Assembly: GCA_011046015.1 (NCBI GenBank)
Contig: DSBO01000109.1
Location: forward strand, 1 to 9,274
Source of the DNA: Thioalkalivibrio sp.
GTDB lineage: Bacteria > Pseudomonadota > Gammaproteobacteria > SpSt-1174
Direction of reading: 5' to 3'
DNA: 9,274 bases
Shown here: one piece after another, positions 1 through 5,530 of the stretch
Position numbering within the stretch: position 1 is the first letter of the stretch
How the letters are laid out: each line of letters begins with the position of its first letter
The notes under the pieces: generated by a model
Seen by the model: the letters and a program-made list of their open reading frames with translations, nothing else
Told to the model about the DNA's origin: nothing
Database searches by the model: none
Position numbers and translations under genes: made by a program

Positions 1-509
1 GCCACGAATTCCACCGCCAGCAGCGGCTCGCCCAGTCGTCCCGCCGGCACCTGGGCGGCGACGGCGAGATCGGCCTCGCCCGCGATCAGGGCCTCCTTCA
101 CGCCGGAGAGCACCTCCTCGATGAGCTGCACGCGAGTGCCCCGGCTGAGTGGGAGGAAGTCCCGCAACGCCTGCATCAGCAGGGCGGAGGGAAAGGCGGC
201 GTCCACCACCAGCCGCACCTCGGCCTCCCAGCCCTCGTCGACGTGCCGGGCCAGGGCCTCCAGCTCACCGGCGGCCCGAATCAGGGCGCGCGCCCGCTCC
301 ACCACGGCGGTGCCGGCCGCCGTGAGCTCGGCCTTGCGCCCGTGTACTGCCAGCAGGGTCACTCCCAGCTGGGTCTGCAGGCGTTGCACGGCGTGACTGA
401 CGGAGGACTGGCTGCGGTGCAGTGCGGTGGCGGCCCGGGCGAAGCCCCCCTCGTCCACGACGGCGAGCAGCGCCCGCCACTGGTCCAGGGTAACGCGGGG
501 TGAATTCAT
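1..509 (-). CDS. LysR-family transcriptional regulator, YhaJ-like (partial, C-terminus outside window)
   Basis: Reading the minus strand from the ATG at 509-507 gives 169 uninterrupted codons that run off the window. The N-terminus carries the LysR winged helix-turn-helix, with a recognition region reading GGFARAATALHRSQSSVSHA (about residues 22-41) and then VQRLQTQLGVTLL. The beginning of the effector-binding domain follows (about residues 92-169), including RLVVDAAFPSALLM and a GEADLAVAA segment typical of the periplasmic-binding-like fold. From memory the pattern, including a GWE...EVLSG...ADL stretch, resembles E. coli YhaJ, a regulator that responds to quinone-like breakdown products of nitroaromatics. 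It is transcribed divergently from the DoxX/azoR/hydroquinone-reductase/pirin genes, which makes it their likely activator. Repeated operator-like sites overlap its own start codon, suggesting autoregulation. No clear Shine-Dalgarno sequence precedes the ATG. The family call is firm; the ligand is inferred from the neighbours. Confidence 0.9.
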   Translation of the reverse strand, partial: MNSPRVTLDQWRALLAVVDEGGFARAATALHRSQSSVSHAVQRLQTQLGVTLLAVHGRKAELTAAGTAVVERARALIRAAGELEALARHVDEGWEAEVRLVVDAAFPSALLMQALRDFLPLSRGTRVQLIEEVLSGVKEALIAGEADLAVAAQVPAGRLGEPLLAVEFV

Positions 510-566
510 ATCGAATATATAGATAAATAAAACCGATATTTTGCGCTTTTTTATCGAAGATAAATA
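509..566. promoter_or_regulatory. Repeated LysR operator-like sites in the divergent promoter
   Basis: The sequence TATCGAA followed by GATAAATA occurs twice: TATCGAA at 509-515 with GATAAATA at 522-529, and TATCGAA at 552-558 with GATAAATA at 559-566. The second copy forms a perfect palindrome, TTATC-GAA-GATAA (551-563), which fits the T-N11-A box usual for LysR regulators. The first copy is a wider TATC-N9-GATA palindrome (509-525). The two palindrome centres lie 40 bp apart, close to four helical turns, as expected for a tetramer binding a recognition and an activation site. A further degenerate half site, CGATA, lies at 534-538. That these are the sites of the adjacent regulator is inference. 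Confidence 0.6.
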
Positions 567-568
567 GC

Positions 569-574
569 CATAAT
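569..574 (+). promoter_or_regulatory. Candidate -10 box of the doxX-azoR-yqjG-pirin genes
   Basis: CATAAT at 569-574 matches the -10 consensus at five of six positions and lies 46 bases before the doxX start, directly downstream of the palindrome at 551-563. No good -35 box is found 16-18 bp upstream (the sequence there is CTTTTT-like). That would fit a promoter that depends on a bound LysR activator, with the palindrome in the -35 zone. No transcription data are available. Confidence 0.35.
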
Positions 575-620
575 CCTTGAGCGTGGCATCCGCCATCACG
601 ACATTTGAGGACTCAAGGCT

Positions 621-1004
621 ATGGAAAAGATCTCGTTACTGGTCGGTCGTGTGCTGCTGGCGCACATCTTTCTGATTGCGGGCATCGGCAAGATCACGGG
701 GTATGCCGGTACCCAGGGCTATATGGAAGCCATGGGCGTTCCCGGGGCCCTGCTGCCGCTGGTGATCCTCGCCGAGGTGGGCGGTGGCCTGGCGCTCATC
801 GCCGGATTCCTCACCCGGTATGCGGCCTGGGGGCTGGCGCTGTTCTCGGTCATCTCTGCCGTGATCTTCCACCTGGACTTCAGTGATCCGATGCAGCAGA
901 TCCTGTTCATGAAAAACCTGGCCATGGCCGGCGGGCTGATCATCCTGGCGGCGGTCGGGGCCGGTGCCCTGAGCCTGGATGCCCGCTCCAGGTGGGCCCT
1001 TTGA
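621..1004 (+). CDS. yqjF: DoxX-family integral membrane protein, YqjF-like
   Basis: This 127-residue protein has four predicted membrane helices at about residues 5-22, 43-63, 67-84 and 97-115. The signature GKITGYAGTQGYMEAMGVPG (residues 23-42), then LPLVILAEVGGGLAL and FMKNLAMAGG, closely match what I recall of E. coli YqjF, a 130-residue DoxX-family protein induced by nitroaromatics and quinones through YhaJ. The biochemical role of this subfamily is not settled; a part in membrane quinone or redox metabolism is assumed. The start is the ATG at 621 with GAGG at 607-610 and AAGG at 615-618 upstream. It is the first gene of the string opposite the LysR gene; the next gene begins 71 bases after its stop, with a hairpin in between. 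It is not the thiosulfate:quinone oxidoreductase subunit DoxD, which is a different branch of the same fold. Confidence 0.9.
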   Translation: MEKISLLVGRVLLAHIFLIAGIGKITGYAGTQGYMEAMGVPGALLPLVILAEVGGGLALIAGFLTRYAAWGLALFSVISAVIFHLDFSDPMQQILFMKNLAMAGGLIILAAVGAGALSLDARSRWAL

Positions 1005-1011
1005 ACGGGCA

Positions 1012-1035
1012 GGGTGGCCGGCCAGTCGGCCACCC
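1012..1035 (+). other. Intercistronic stem-loop between doxX and azoR
   Basis: GGGTGGCCG (1012-1020) and CGGCCACCC (1027-1035) are perfect inverted 9-base arms around the loop GCCAGT. The stem begins 8 bases after the doxX stop codon. No run of T follows, so it is not a standard intrinsic terminator; it may set transcript stability or a processing point that changes the ratio of membrane protein to downstream enzymes. Confidence 0.6.
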
Positions 1036-1075
1036 CATCCATCTCCCCACATTCGATGCCACGAGGAAGAACCTG

Positions 1076-1684
1076 ATGACCACACTGCTTCGTATCGATT
1101 CCAGTCTGCGCCGGGACGGTTCGGATTCGCGTGCCCTGGCCGACCGGTTCGTGGCGGCCTGGCGGCGACGCCACCCGGACGGCCAGGTGCGCATTCGCGA
1201 CCTGGCCGCCGAGCCGGTGCCCCATCTCGACGGCGCCACGCTCGCGGCCCTGGCGACCGCACCCGAGGCGCGCGATGCCGAGGCCGCAGGCCGCGTGGCG
1301 CTGGCCGATGCGCTGATCGCCGAATTCATGGCGGCCGACGAGCTCGTGCTCGCCGTGCCGATGTACAACTTCGGCATCCCCTCCACGCTCAAGGCCTACC
1401 TGGATCACGTGGCGCGTGCCGGCGTGACCTTCCGCTACACCGCCGCGGGCCCAGAGGGACTGGCCGGCGACAGGCGGGTGACCCTGCTGCTCACGCGCGG
1501 CGGCCGCTACACCGGCAGCCCGCTGGATCACCAGGCGCCGTACCTGCGCACCGTCTTCAACTTTCTTGGCATCACCGACATCCAGGAGGTCGTCGCGGAG
1601 GGCCTGAATATCGACGCCGATTCACGCACACAGGCACTGGCCGCAGCCGTCGAACGGCTCAACGGCCGGAAGGAGGCGGCATGA
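1076..1684 (+). CDS. azoR: FMN-dependent NADH-azoreductase / quinone reductase
   Basis: This is a 202-residue flavodoxin-fold protein of the AzoR (AcpD) family, which moves two electrons from NAD(P)H through FMN to quinones and azo dyes in the cytoplasm. The start LLRIDSSLRRDGSDSRAL (residues 4-21) is the phosphate-binding loop region. MYNFGIPSTLKAYLDHVARAGVTF (residues 96-119), GPEGLAGDR and the TRGG segment (140-143) match the family's FMN-site signatures, and GITDI then AEG near the C-terminus are also typical. The ATG at 1076 is chosen because GAGGA at 1063-1067 lies 8 bases upstream and because the upstream in-frame extension has no family similarity. Its stop overlaps the next gene's start (ATGA at 1681-1684), so the two are translationally coupled. 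In this locus it probably reduces quinones to hydroquinones without semiquinone formation. Confidence 0.92.
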   Translation: MTTLLRIDSSLRRDGSDSRALADRFVAAWRRRHPDGQVRIRDLAAEPVPHLDGATLAALATAPEARDAEAAGRVALADALIAEFMAADELVLAVPMYNFGIPSTLKAYLDHVARAGVTFRYTAAGPEGLAGDRRVTLLLTRGGRYTGSPLDHQAPYLRTVFNFLGITDIQEVVAEGLNIDADSRTQALAAAVERLNGRKEAA

Positions 1685-2657
1685 GCCTGCTGGTCAATGG
1701 CGAACTGAAACCGAACTGGTTCGAGACCGAGTCCGAGGGCGGCGAGTTCGTGCGCGAGGACGCGCAGTTTCGCCACTGGATCACCCCGGACGGCGCGCCC
1801 GGCCCCTCGGGCGAGGGCGGCTTCGCGGCCGAGGCCGGGCGCTACCACCTGTACGTGTCCTACGCCTGTCCCTGGGCGCATCGCACCCTGATCTTCCGCG
1901 CGCTCAAGGGACTGGAGGAACTGGTCAGCGTGGACGTGGTGCATCCCTACATGGGCGAGCCGGCTGGAACTTCGATACCTATCCCGGGGCCACCGGCGAC
2001 ACGCTGTACGGCTCGACCTTCATGCACCAGATCTACACCCGGGCGCAGCCGGATTACACCGGCATCGTCACCGTGCCGGTGCTGTGGGACAAAAAGCGCG
2101 AGACCATCGTCAACAACGAGTCCTCCGAGATCATCTGCATGTTCAACAGCGCCTTCGACGGGATCACGGGCAACACGCAGGACTACTACCCGGCCGAGCT
2201 GCGCGCCCCGATCGACGCCATCAACGCGACCGTCTACGAGAACGTGAACAACGGCGTGTACCGCGCCGGCTTCGCCACCTCACAGGCGGCCTACGACGAG
2301 GCCTACACGCGGCTGTTCGACACCATGGACGAGCTGGAAGCGCGGCTGTCCGGCGGCCAGCGCTACCTGGTGGGCGACCGCATCACCGAGGCTGACTGGC
2401 GGCTGCTGACGACGTTGCTGCGTTTCGATGCGGTGTACTACAGCCACTTCAAGTGTAACCGCCGGCGGCTGGTCGACTACCCGAACCTGTGGGCCTATAC
2501 GCGCGAGCTGTACCAGGTACCGGGGGTGGCGGCGACGCTGAACCTCGACCACATCAAGCAGCACTATTTCACCAGCCACGACTGGATCAACCCGGGCGGC
2601 ATCGTGCCGCGGGGGCCCGAGATCGACTTTTCCGAGCCGCACGGGCGCGGCCATTGA
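1681..2657 (+). pseudogene. yqjG: Glutathionyl-hydroquinone reductase (YqjG/ECM4/PcpF family), interrupted by a one-base frameshift
   Basis: The ATG at 1681 has AGGAGG at 1671-1676 and overlaps the azoR stop. The first 93 codons encode the family N-terminus: SEGGEF, FRHWITPDGAPGPSGEGGF and the catalytic CPWAH (Cys63), the xi-class glutathione-transferase active site that reduces glutathionyl-hydroquinones. After GAG at 1957-1959 the frame is lost. The expected continuation GWNFDTYPGATGDTLYG resumes in the neighbouring frame from 1962 and runs to TGA 2655-2657, with VPVLWDKK, NNGVYRAGFATSQ, TEADWRLLTTLLRFD and the C-terminal INPGGI and EPHGR motifs intact. One base is therefore missing near 1960 (an original GAG-GCC-GGC-TGG would fit). 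Restored, the protein would be about 325 residues, close to E. coli YqjG (about 328). No other stop or frameshift is seen, so this is a sequencing or assembly error or a very recent lesion. Read literally, only a non-functional fragment is made. Confidence 0.88.
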
Positions 2658-2669
2658 CGGAGATGAGCC

Positions 2670-3395
2670 ATGAACGAGGTACGCAGGGCCAGTGACATGC
2701 ACGAGGGCGATGGCGCGCGCGTCAAGCGCCTGATGCCCATCCCGGGGTTCATGAACTTCGATCCCTTCGTGCTCTTCGACAACTTCGAGCTCGCACCGGG
2801 AACCGGCTTTCCGCCCCACCCGCACCGCGGCTTCGAGGCCATCACCTATCTCTTCACGGGCGAGATCGAGCACCGCGACAACCTCGGCAACGTCTCCCGG
2901 GTGGGGCCGGGCGGTGCACAGCGCTTCACCGCCGGGCACGGCATCGTGCATTCGGAAATGCCCTCGGTGGAGGACCCGACCCGCGGCATCCAGCTGTGGA
3001 TCAACCTGCCGGCACGCCTCAAGGCCAGTGCCCCCGCCTACCAGGAGGCCGGTGCCGAGACGATGGTCGAGGAGGCGGTGGCCGGCGGCGTGCGGCGCGT
3101 GATCGTGGGCGAGGGCGGGCCGGTACGTCTCATGACGCCCGCACGCTACGTGCACTACCGTTTCACGGCGGACGGGGAGGTCGACGAGCCGCTGCCGGCC
3201 GGCTGGCGGGCCATTGTCTACGTGCTGGAAGGGGAGCTGACCGTCAATGGCGAGCGACTCACGGCCGCCGACGCGTACTTTGCCGAGGACGTGGCGACGT
3301 TCGAGATGCGGGCGCACCCCGGCACCGAGTGCATGTTCGTCGCCGGCCTGCCGCACGGCGAGCCCATCCGCCAGCGCGGGCCCTTTGTCGACTGA
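2670..3395 (+). CDS. Pirin-family bicupin protein
   Basis: This 241-residue protein has the pirin fold of two cupin domains. The N-terminal cupin holds the metal ligands: HPHRGFE supplies His50 and His52, and GIVHSEMP supplies His94 and Glu96, matching the three-His one-Glu iron site of human pirin. FDPFVLFDNF (30-39), TAGHGI and IQLWINLP are further family signatures, and the protein ends at GEPIRQRGPFVD. Pirins typically continue for some 40-50 residues after the GPFV motif; this one stops there, so the C-terminal helix is absent. Family members include metal-dependent quercetin dioxygenases and redox-sensing co-regulators. A CGGAG ribosome site at 2658-2662 lies 7 bases before the ATG, and the gap to the preceding gene is 12 bases, so it belongs to the same operon. 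Its job here is probably ring cleavage or sensing of quinone-like phenolics, which is inference from context. Confidence 0.92.
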   Translation: MNEVRRASDMHEGDGARVKRLMPIPGFMNFDPFVLFDNFELAPGTGFPPHPHRGFEAITYLFTGEIEHRDNLGNVSRVGPGGAQRFTAGHGIVHSEMPSVEDPTRGIQLWINLPARLKASAPAYQEAGAETMVEEAVAGGVRRVIVGEGGPVRLMTPARYVHYRFTADGEVDEPLPAGWRAIVYVLEGELTVNGERLTAADAYFAEDVATFEMRAHPGTECMFVAGLPHGEPIRQRGPFVD

Positions 3396-3401
3396 TGGCA
3401 T

Positions 3402-3433
3402 GGATGGCGGCGGGGATTTGTCCGCCGCCATCC
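3402..3433 (+). terminator. Strong GC-rich stem-loop after the pirin gene, possible operon end
   Basis: GGATGGCGGCGG (3402-3413) and CCGCCGCCATCC (3422-3433) form a perfect 12-bp stem with the 8-base loop GGATTTGT, starting 6 bases after the pirin stop. There is no T tract behind it (CCTGCGATAG follows), so it is not a textbook Rho-independent terminator. It may end or stabilise the quinone-operon transcript, or attenuate read-through into the next gene. Confidence 0.5.
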
Positions 3434-3478
3434 CCTGCGATAGATTGCAACTACCGAAATCTGTTGCAGGGAGCGACC

Positions 3479-4141
3479 ATGAACGACGTCTCGCCTTACG
3501 CCCCGCCCGCCGCCGCCGAGCTGGTGGTGCCTGAAACCGTGCCGCAGGCGGTCCTGGACGCGGGGCTTGGGCCGCGCTCGATCACCGTGCTCGCGGTACT
3601 GGTGCTGCTCGGCCTGGTGGTGAGCGTGTTCCAGATCGTGACCGAGGTCGTGATGGACGTGGCGGCGACCGGGCCGGTGGGGCTGGCGAGCGTGATCGTG
3701 GCGAATCTCGTGGGTAGTGGCATGTACGTCTATGTGCTCTACCGGTGGCGCCGCCTGCTCAATCTGTGGGTCGGGGCCCGCAAGGCCAACAAGTACCTTT
3801 ACGCCATGATGGGCCTGACCGTCCTGATGCTGGTCGCCGATCTGGTGCCCTACGCCCTCTCCACGGAGGATGCGCCCGCCGCACAGGTGATCCAGCTGGC
3901 ATTCCTGGTGGTGTTCGGCATCGTCTCCCTGCTCTATGCGCTGGTGCTGCTGCGCTGCAAGGTCGAGTTGCCGCTGTTCAAGCCTTACGCGATCACCACG
4001 CTGATCACCGGGGTCACGCTCGCGAGCCTGGTCCTGTTGCTGGTGGCGATCCCCTTCATGTTCCTCGCCGAGATTCTTTTCGCCTTCCTGCTGTTTGGCA
4101 TGGCACGCAGGCTGGAAGACGCTCGGACACCCGCCGCCTGA
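3479..4141 (+). CDS. Multi-pass membrane protein of unknown function
   Basis: This is a 220-residue protein with a short proline-rich cytoplasmic head (SPYAPPAAAEL, residues 5-15) followed by five, perhaps six, hydrophobic segments at about residues 35-57, 66-88, 106-127, 136-158, 171-193 and 194-208. Between segments two and three there is a basic loop, YRWRRLLNLWVGARKANKY (88-106), which by the positive-inside rule should be cytoplasmic. There is no signal peptide and no catalytic motif that I recognise. A 'PYAPP' head is often seen in uncharacterised bacterial membrane proteins. The ATG at 3479 has AGGGAG at 3468-3473, 5 bases upstream. It lies 83 bases after the pirin gene, past a strong hairpin, so it may be a separate transcription unit. 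It converges on msrB with one base between the stops. I cannot assign a function. Confidence 0.85.
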   Translation: MNDVSPYAPPAAAELVVPETVPQAVLDAGLGPRSITVLAVLVLLGLVVSVFQIVTEVVMDVAATGPVGLASVIVANLVGSGMYVYVLYRWRRLLNLWVGARKANKYLYAMMGLTVLMLVADLVPYALSTEDAPAAQVIQLAFLVVFGIVSLLYALVLLRCKVELPLFKPYAITTLITGVTLASLVLLLVAIPFMFLAEILFAFLLFGMARRLEDARTPAA

Positions 4142-4142
4142 T

Positions 4143-4544
4143 TCAGGTGCGGGGCTCGAACTCGAGCGCTGCCGAGTTGATGCAGTAGCGCAGCCCCGTC
4201 GGTGGTGGCCCGTCCTCGAAGACGTGCCCGAGGTGGGCATCGCAACGCGCGCAGCGGACCTCGACGCGTACCATCCCGTGGCTGGTGTCGCGATGCTCGG
4301 TGACGGCCTCGGGCGAGACCGGCTGCCAGTAGCTCGGCCAGCCGCTGCCCGAGTCGTATTTCTCCTGCGAGGTGAACAGCGGCGCGTCGCAGCACACGCA
4401 GTGGTACACGCCATCCGCCTTCAGGTCGTGGTACCTGCCCGTGAAGGCGCGCTCCGTGCCGGCTTCGCGGGTCACATGGTACTGCTCCGGCGTCAGCTGC
4501 TCGCGCCACTCGGCCTCGGACTTCTCGATTATCTTCCTGTTCAT
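4143..4544 (-). CDS. msrB: Peptide-methionine (R)-S-oxide reductase MsrB
   Basis: This is a 133-residue cytoplasmic enzyme that repairs methionine-R-sulfoxide in proteins using thioredoxin or another thiol reductant. The structural zinc ligands are Cys49 and Cys52 (HCVCCDAPLF) and Cys98 and Cys101 (RCARCDAHLGHVF). The catalytic residue is Cys121 in RYCINSAAL, and YDSGSGWPSYWQPV is the substrate-pocket signature. At residue 67 the common recycling cysteine (SGCGWPS in E. coli) is replaced by serine, so the enzyme appears to work with one catalytic cysteine, or to use the extra Cys51. The ATG at 4544-4542 is preceded on the minus strand by a GGAGGAT ribosome site (4552-4558), 7 bases away. It lies 42 bases downstream of the inositol-phosphatase-family gene and is probably co-transcribed with it. 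An oxidative-damage repair role suits the nearby quinone-detoxification genes, though those are on the other strand. Confidence 0.95.
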   Translation of the reverse strand: MNRKIIEKSEAEWREQLTPEQYHVTREAGTERAFTGRYHDLKADGVYHCVCCDAPLFTSQEKYDSGSGWPSYWQPVSPEAVTEHRDTSHGMVRVEVRCARCDAHLGHVFEDGPPPTGLRYCINSAALEFEPRT

Positions 4545-4586
4545 GGCGGGGATCCTCCGGGTGGATGTTTCGCGGTGGTGCCGGGT

Positions 4587-5381
4587 TCAGGCCTGGCGCA
4601 GCCAGCCCGACCAGGCATCGAACAGTGCCTGCGCGGGGGCCATGATCACCGAGCGGGTCTCCATGCGCGGCACGAACACGGCCTCGCCGTTCAGCGTGCT
4701 CGACAGCCCGCCGGCCTCGCCGAGTATCAGCGACCCCGGCGCGATGTCCCAGAGCTTCATGCCCCCGTGCAGGTACACGTGCCCGCGCCCGGCGGCAATC
4801 CAGCACCATTCCAGCGCGCAGGAGCCGAAGTTGCGCTGCGAGCCGAAGGGTGCGGCCTCCATCAGCCGCGTCTTCAGGGCCGGCGCCAGGCGCTTGAAGT
4901 CCACCAGGGCGACGGCGTGCGCTAGATCGATGGCGGGCGCCCGGCAGCACAGCGGCTCGCCGTTGAGGAAGGCCCCCTGGCCCCGGGCGGCGGAGAAGCA
5001 TTCGTCGCGCACCGGGTCCAGGGTCACGCCCAGCACCGGGCGGCCATCCTGCACGAGGGCGATGGAGATGGCGAAATAGGGGATGCCGGCGACGAAGTTG
5101 CTGGTCCCGTCCACCGGGTCGAGCACCCACAGGGAGCGGCCGGTCTCGGCCAGAAGGCCCTCCTGCTGATGCTTTGGCATCTCCTCGCTGAGAAAGCCGA
5201 TCTCGGGCCAGCGGGTGGTGAGTACCTCGTGCAGGGCGCGGTCCACGGCGAGGTCTGCCTCGGTGAGCAGGCTGCCGTCGGCCTTCACGTCGTGGCCGAC
5301 GCGGTTGAAGCGGGGCAGCAGCTCGGCGGCCGCGACCTCGCGCAGCAGGGTCTCGATTTCATGAATCGTGGGCAATGACAC
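4587..5381 (-). CDS. Inositol-monophosphatase-family phosphatase (SuhB/CysQ-like)
   Basis: This is a 264-residue Mg2+-dependent, Li+-sensitive-type phosphatase. The metal-site motifs are complete: KADGSLLTEAD (33-43), LSEE (Glu66/Glu67), DPVDGTSNF (Asp88, Asp91) and the C-terminal WDIAPGSLILGEAGG (Trp211-Asp212). I chose the GTG at 5381-5379 because GGAG (plus-strand 5390-5393) lies 8 bases upstream and the resulting length matches SuhB (about 267 residues). An ATG further upstream at 5477 would add 32 residues without family similarity. Members act on inositol-1-phosphate, 3'-phosphoadenosine-5'-phosphate or fructose-1,6-bisphosphate, and the sequence alone does not decide among them. It is transcribed divergently from the invertase-sucrose synthase genes and upstream of msrB. 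A role in sugar-phosphate metabolism linked to sucrose would be speculative. Confidence 0.92.
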   Translation of the reverse strand: MSLPTIHEIETLLREVAAAELLPRFNRVGHDVKADGSLLTEADLAVDRALHEVLTTRWPEIGFLSEEMPKHQQEGLLAETGRSLWVLDPVDGTSNFVAGIPYFAISIALVQDGRPVLGVTLDPVRDECFSAARGQGAFLNGEPLCCRAPAIDLAHAVALVDFKRLAPALKTRLMEAAPFGSQRNFGSCALEWCWIAAGRGHVYLHGGMKLWDIAPGSLILGEAGGLSSTLNGEAVFVPRMETRSVIMAPAQALFDAWSGWLRQA

Positions 5382-5411
5382 GTGACGGGCTCCGGGAAAA
5401 GGCTGAGCGAA

Positions 5412-5440
5412 ATGGTCGTGAATTTCCTGCGCGGGGTCAA
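5412..5440 (-). promoter_or_regulatory. Candidate sigma70-type promoter for the phosphatase-msrB pair
   Basis: On the minus strand TTGACC (plus 5435-5440) matches the -35 consensus at five of six positions. Seventeen bases further is GACCAT (plus 5412-5417), a weak -10 with three of six matches. This would start transcription about 20-25 bases before the GTG. It is judged on sequence pattern alone. Confidence 0.35.
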
Positions 5441-5516
5441 TCCGTGGCCGGCGCGGTTTTCCATTGCCTGGAGGCATCGTTTACCATGAGGTCCTGCCAT
5501 CCGCGCATGAATCCTC

Positions 5517-5530
5517 AGGAGACCGACTTG
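5517..5530 (+). promoter_or_regulatory. Ribosome-binding site deciding a TTG start for the invertase
   Basis: AGGAG at 5517-5521 is followed 6 bases later by TTG at 5528-5530, an ideal spacing. The in-frame ATG codons at 5486 and 5507 have only poorly spaced candidates (GGAGG 11 bases away, GAGG 15 bases away). A TTG start gives a 463-residue protein, close to characterised cyanobacterial enzymes of this family (about 467). Confidence 0.6.

Noticed and set aside
621..1004. DoxD-type thiosulfate:quinone oxidoreductase subunit
   Set aside because: The motifs (GYAGTQGYMEAMGVPG, FMKNL) and 127-residue size match the YqjF-like branch, and no DoxA partner or sulfur genes are present.
1951..1970. 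Programmed -1 ribosomal frameshifting in the hydroquinone reductase
   Set aside because: Re-reading one base would give the expected Glu-Ala-Gly-Trp, but there is no X-XXY-YYZ slippery heptamer, and the family is not known to use frameshifting.
979..2247. Plus-strand frame spanning doxX end, azoR and part of the hydroquinone reductase
   Set aside because: Only the stretch from 1681 to about 1959 is real coding sequence; the part before is out of frame with azoR and the part after results from the frameshift.
2280..3431. Long open frame on the minus strand opposite the hydroquinone reductase and pirin genes
   Set aside because: It is antisense to well-recognised family proteins and its translation has no recognisable domain. 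Long antisense frames are expected in GC-rich DNA with G/C-ending codons.
5382..5527. Clear sigma70 promoter for the invertase-synthase pair
   Set aside because: Only weak matches such as TTTCCA with TACCAT were seen; none was good enough to list as a feature.
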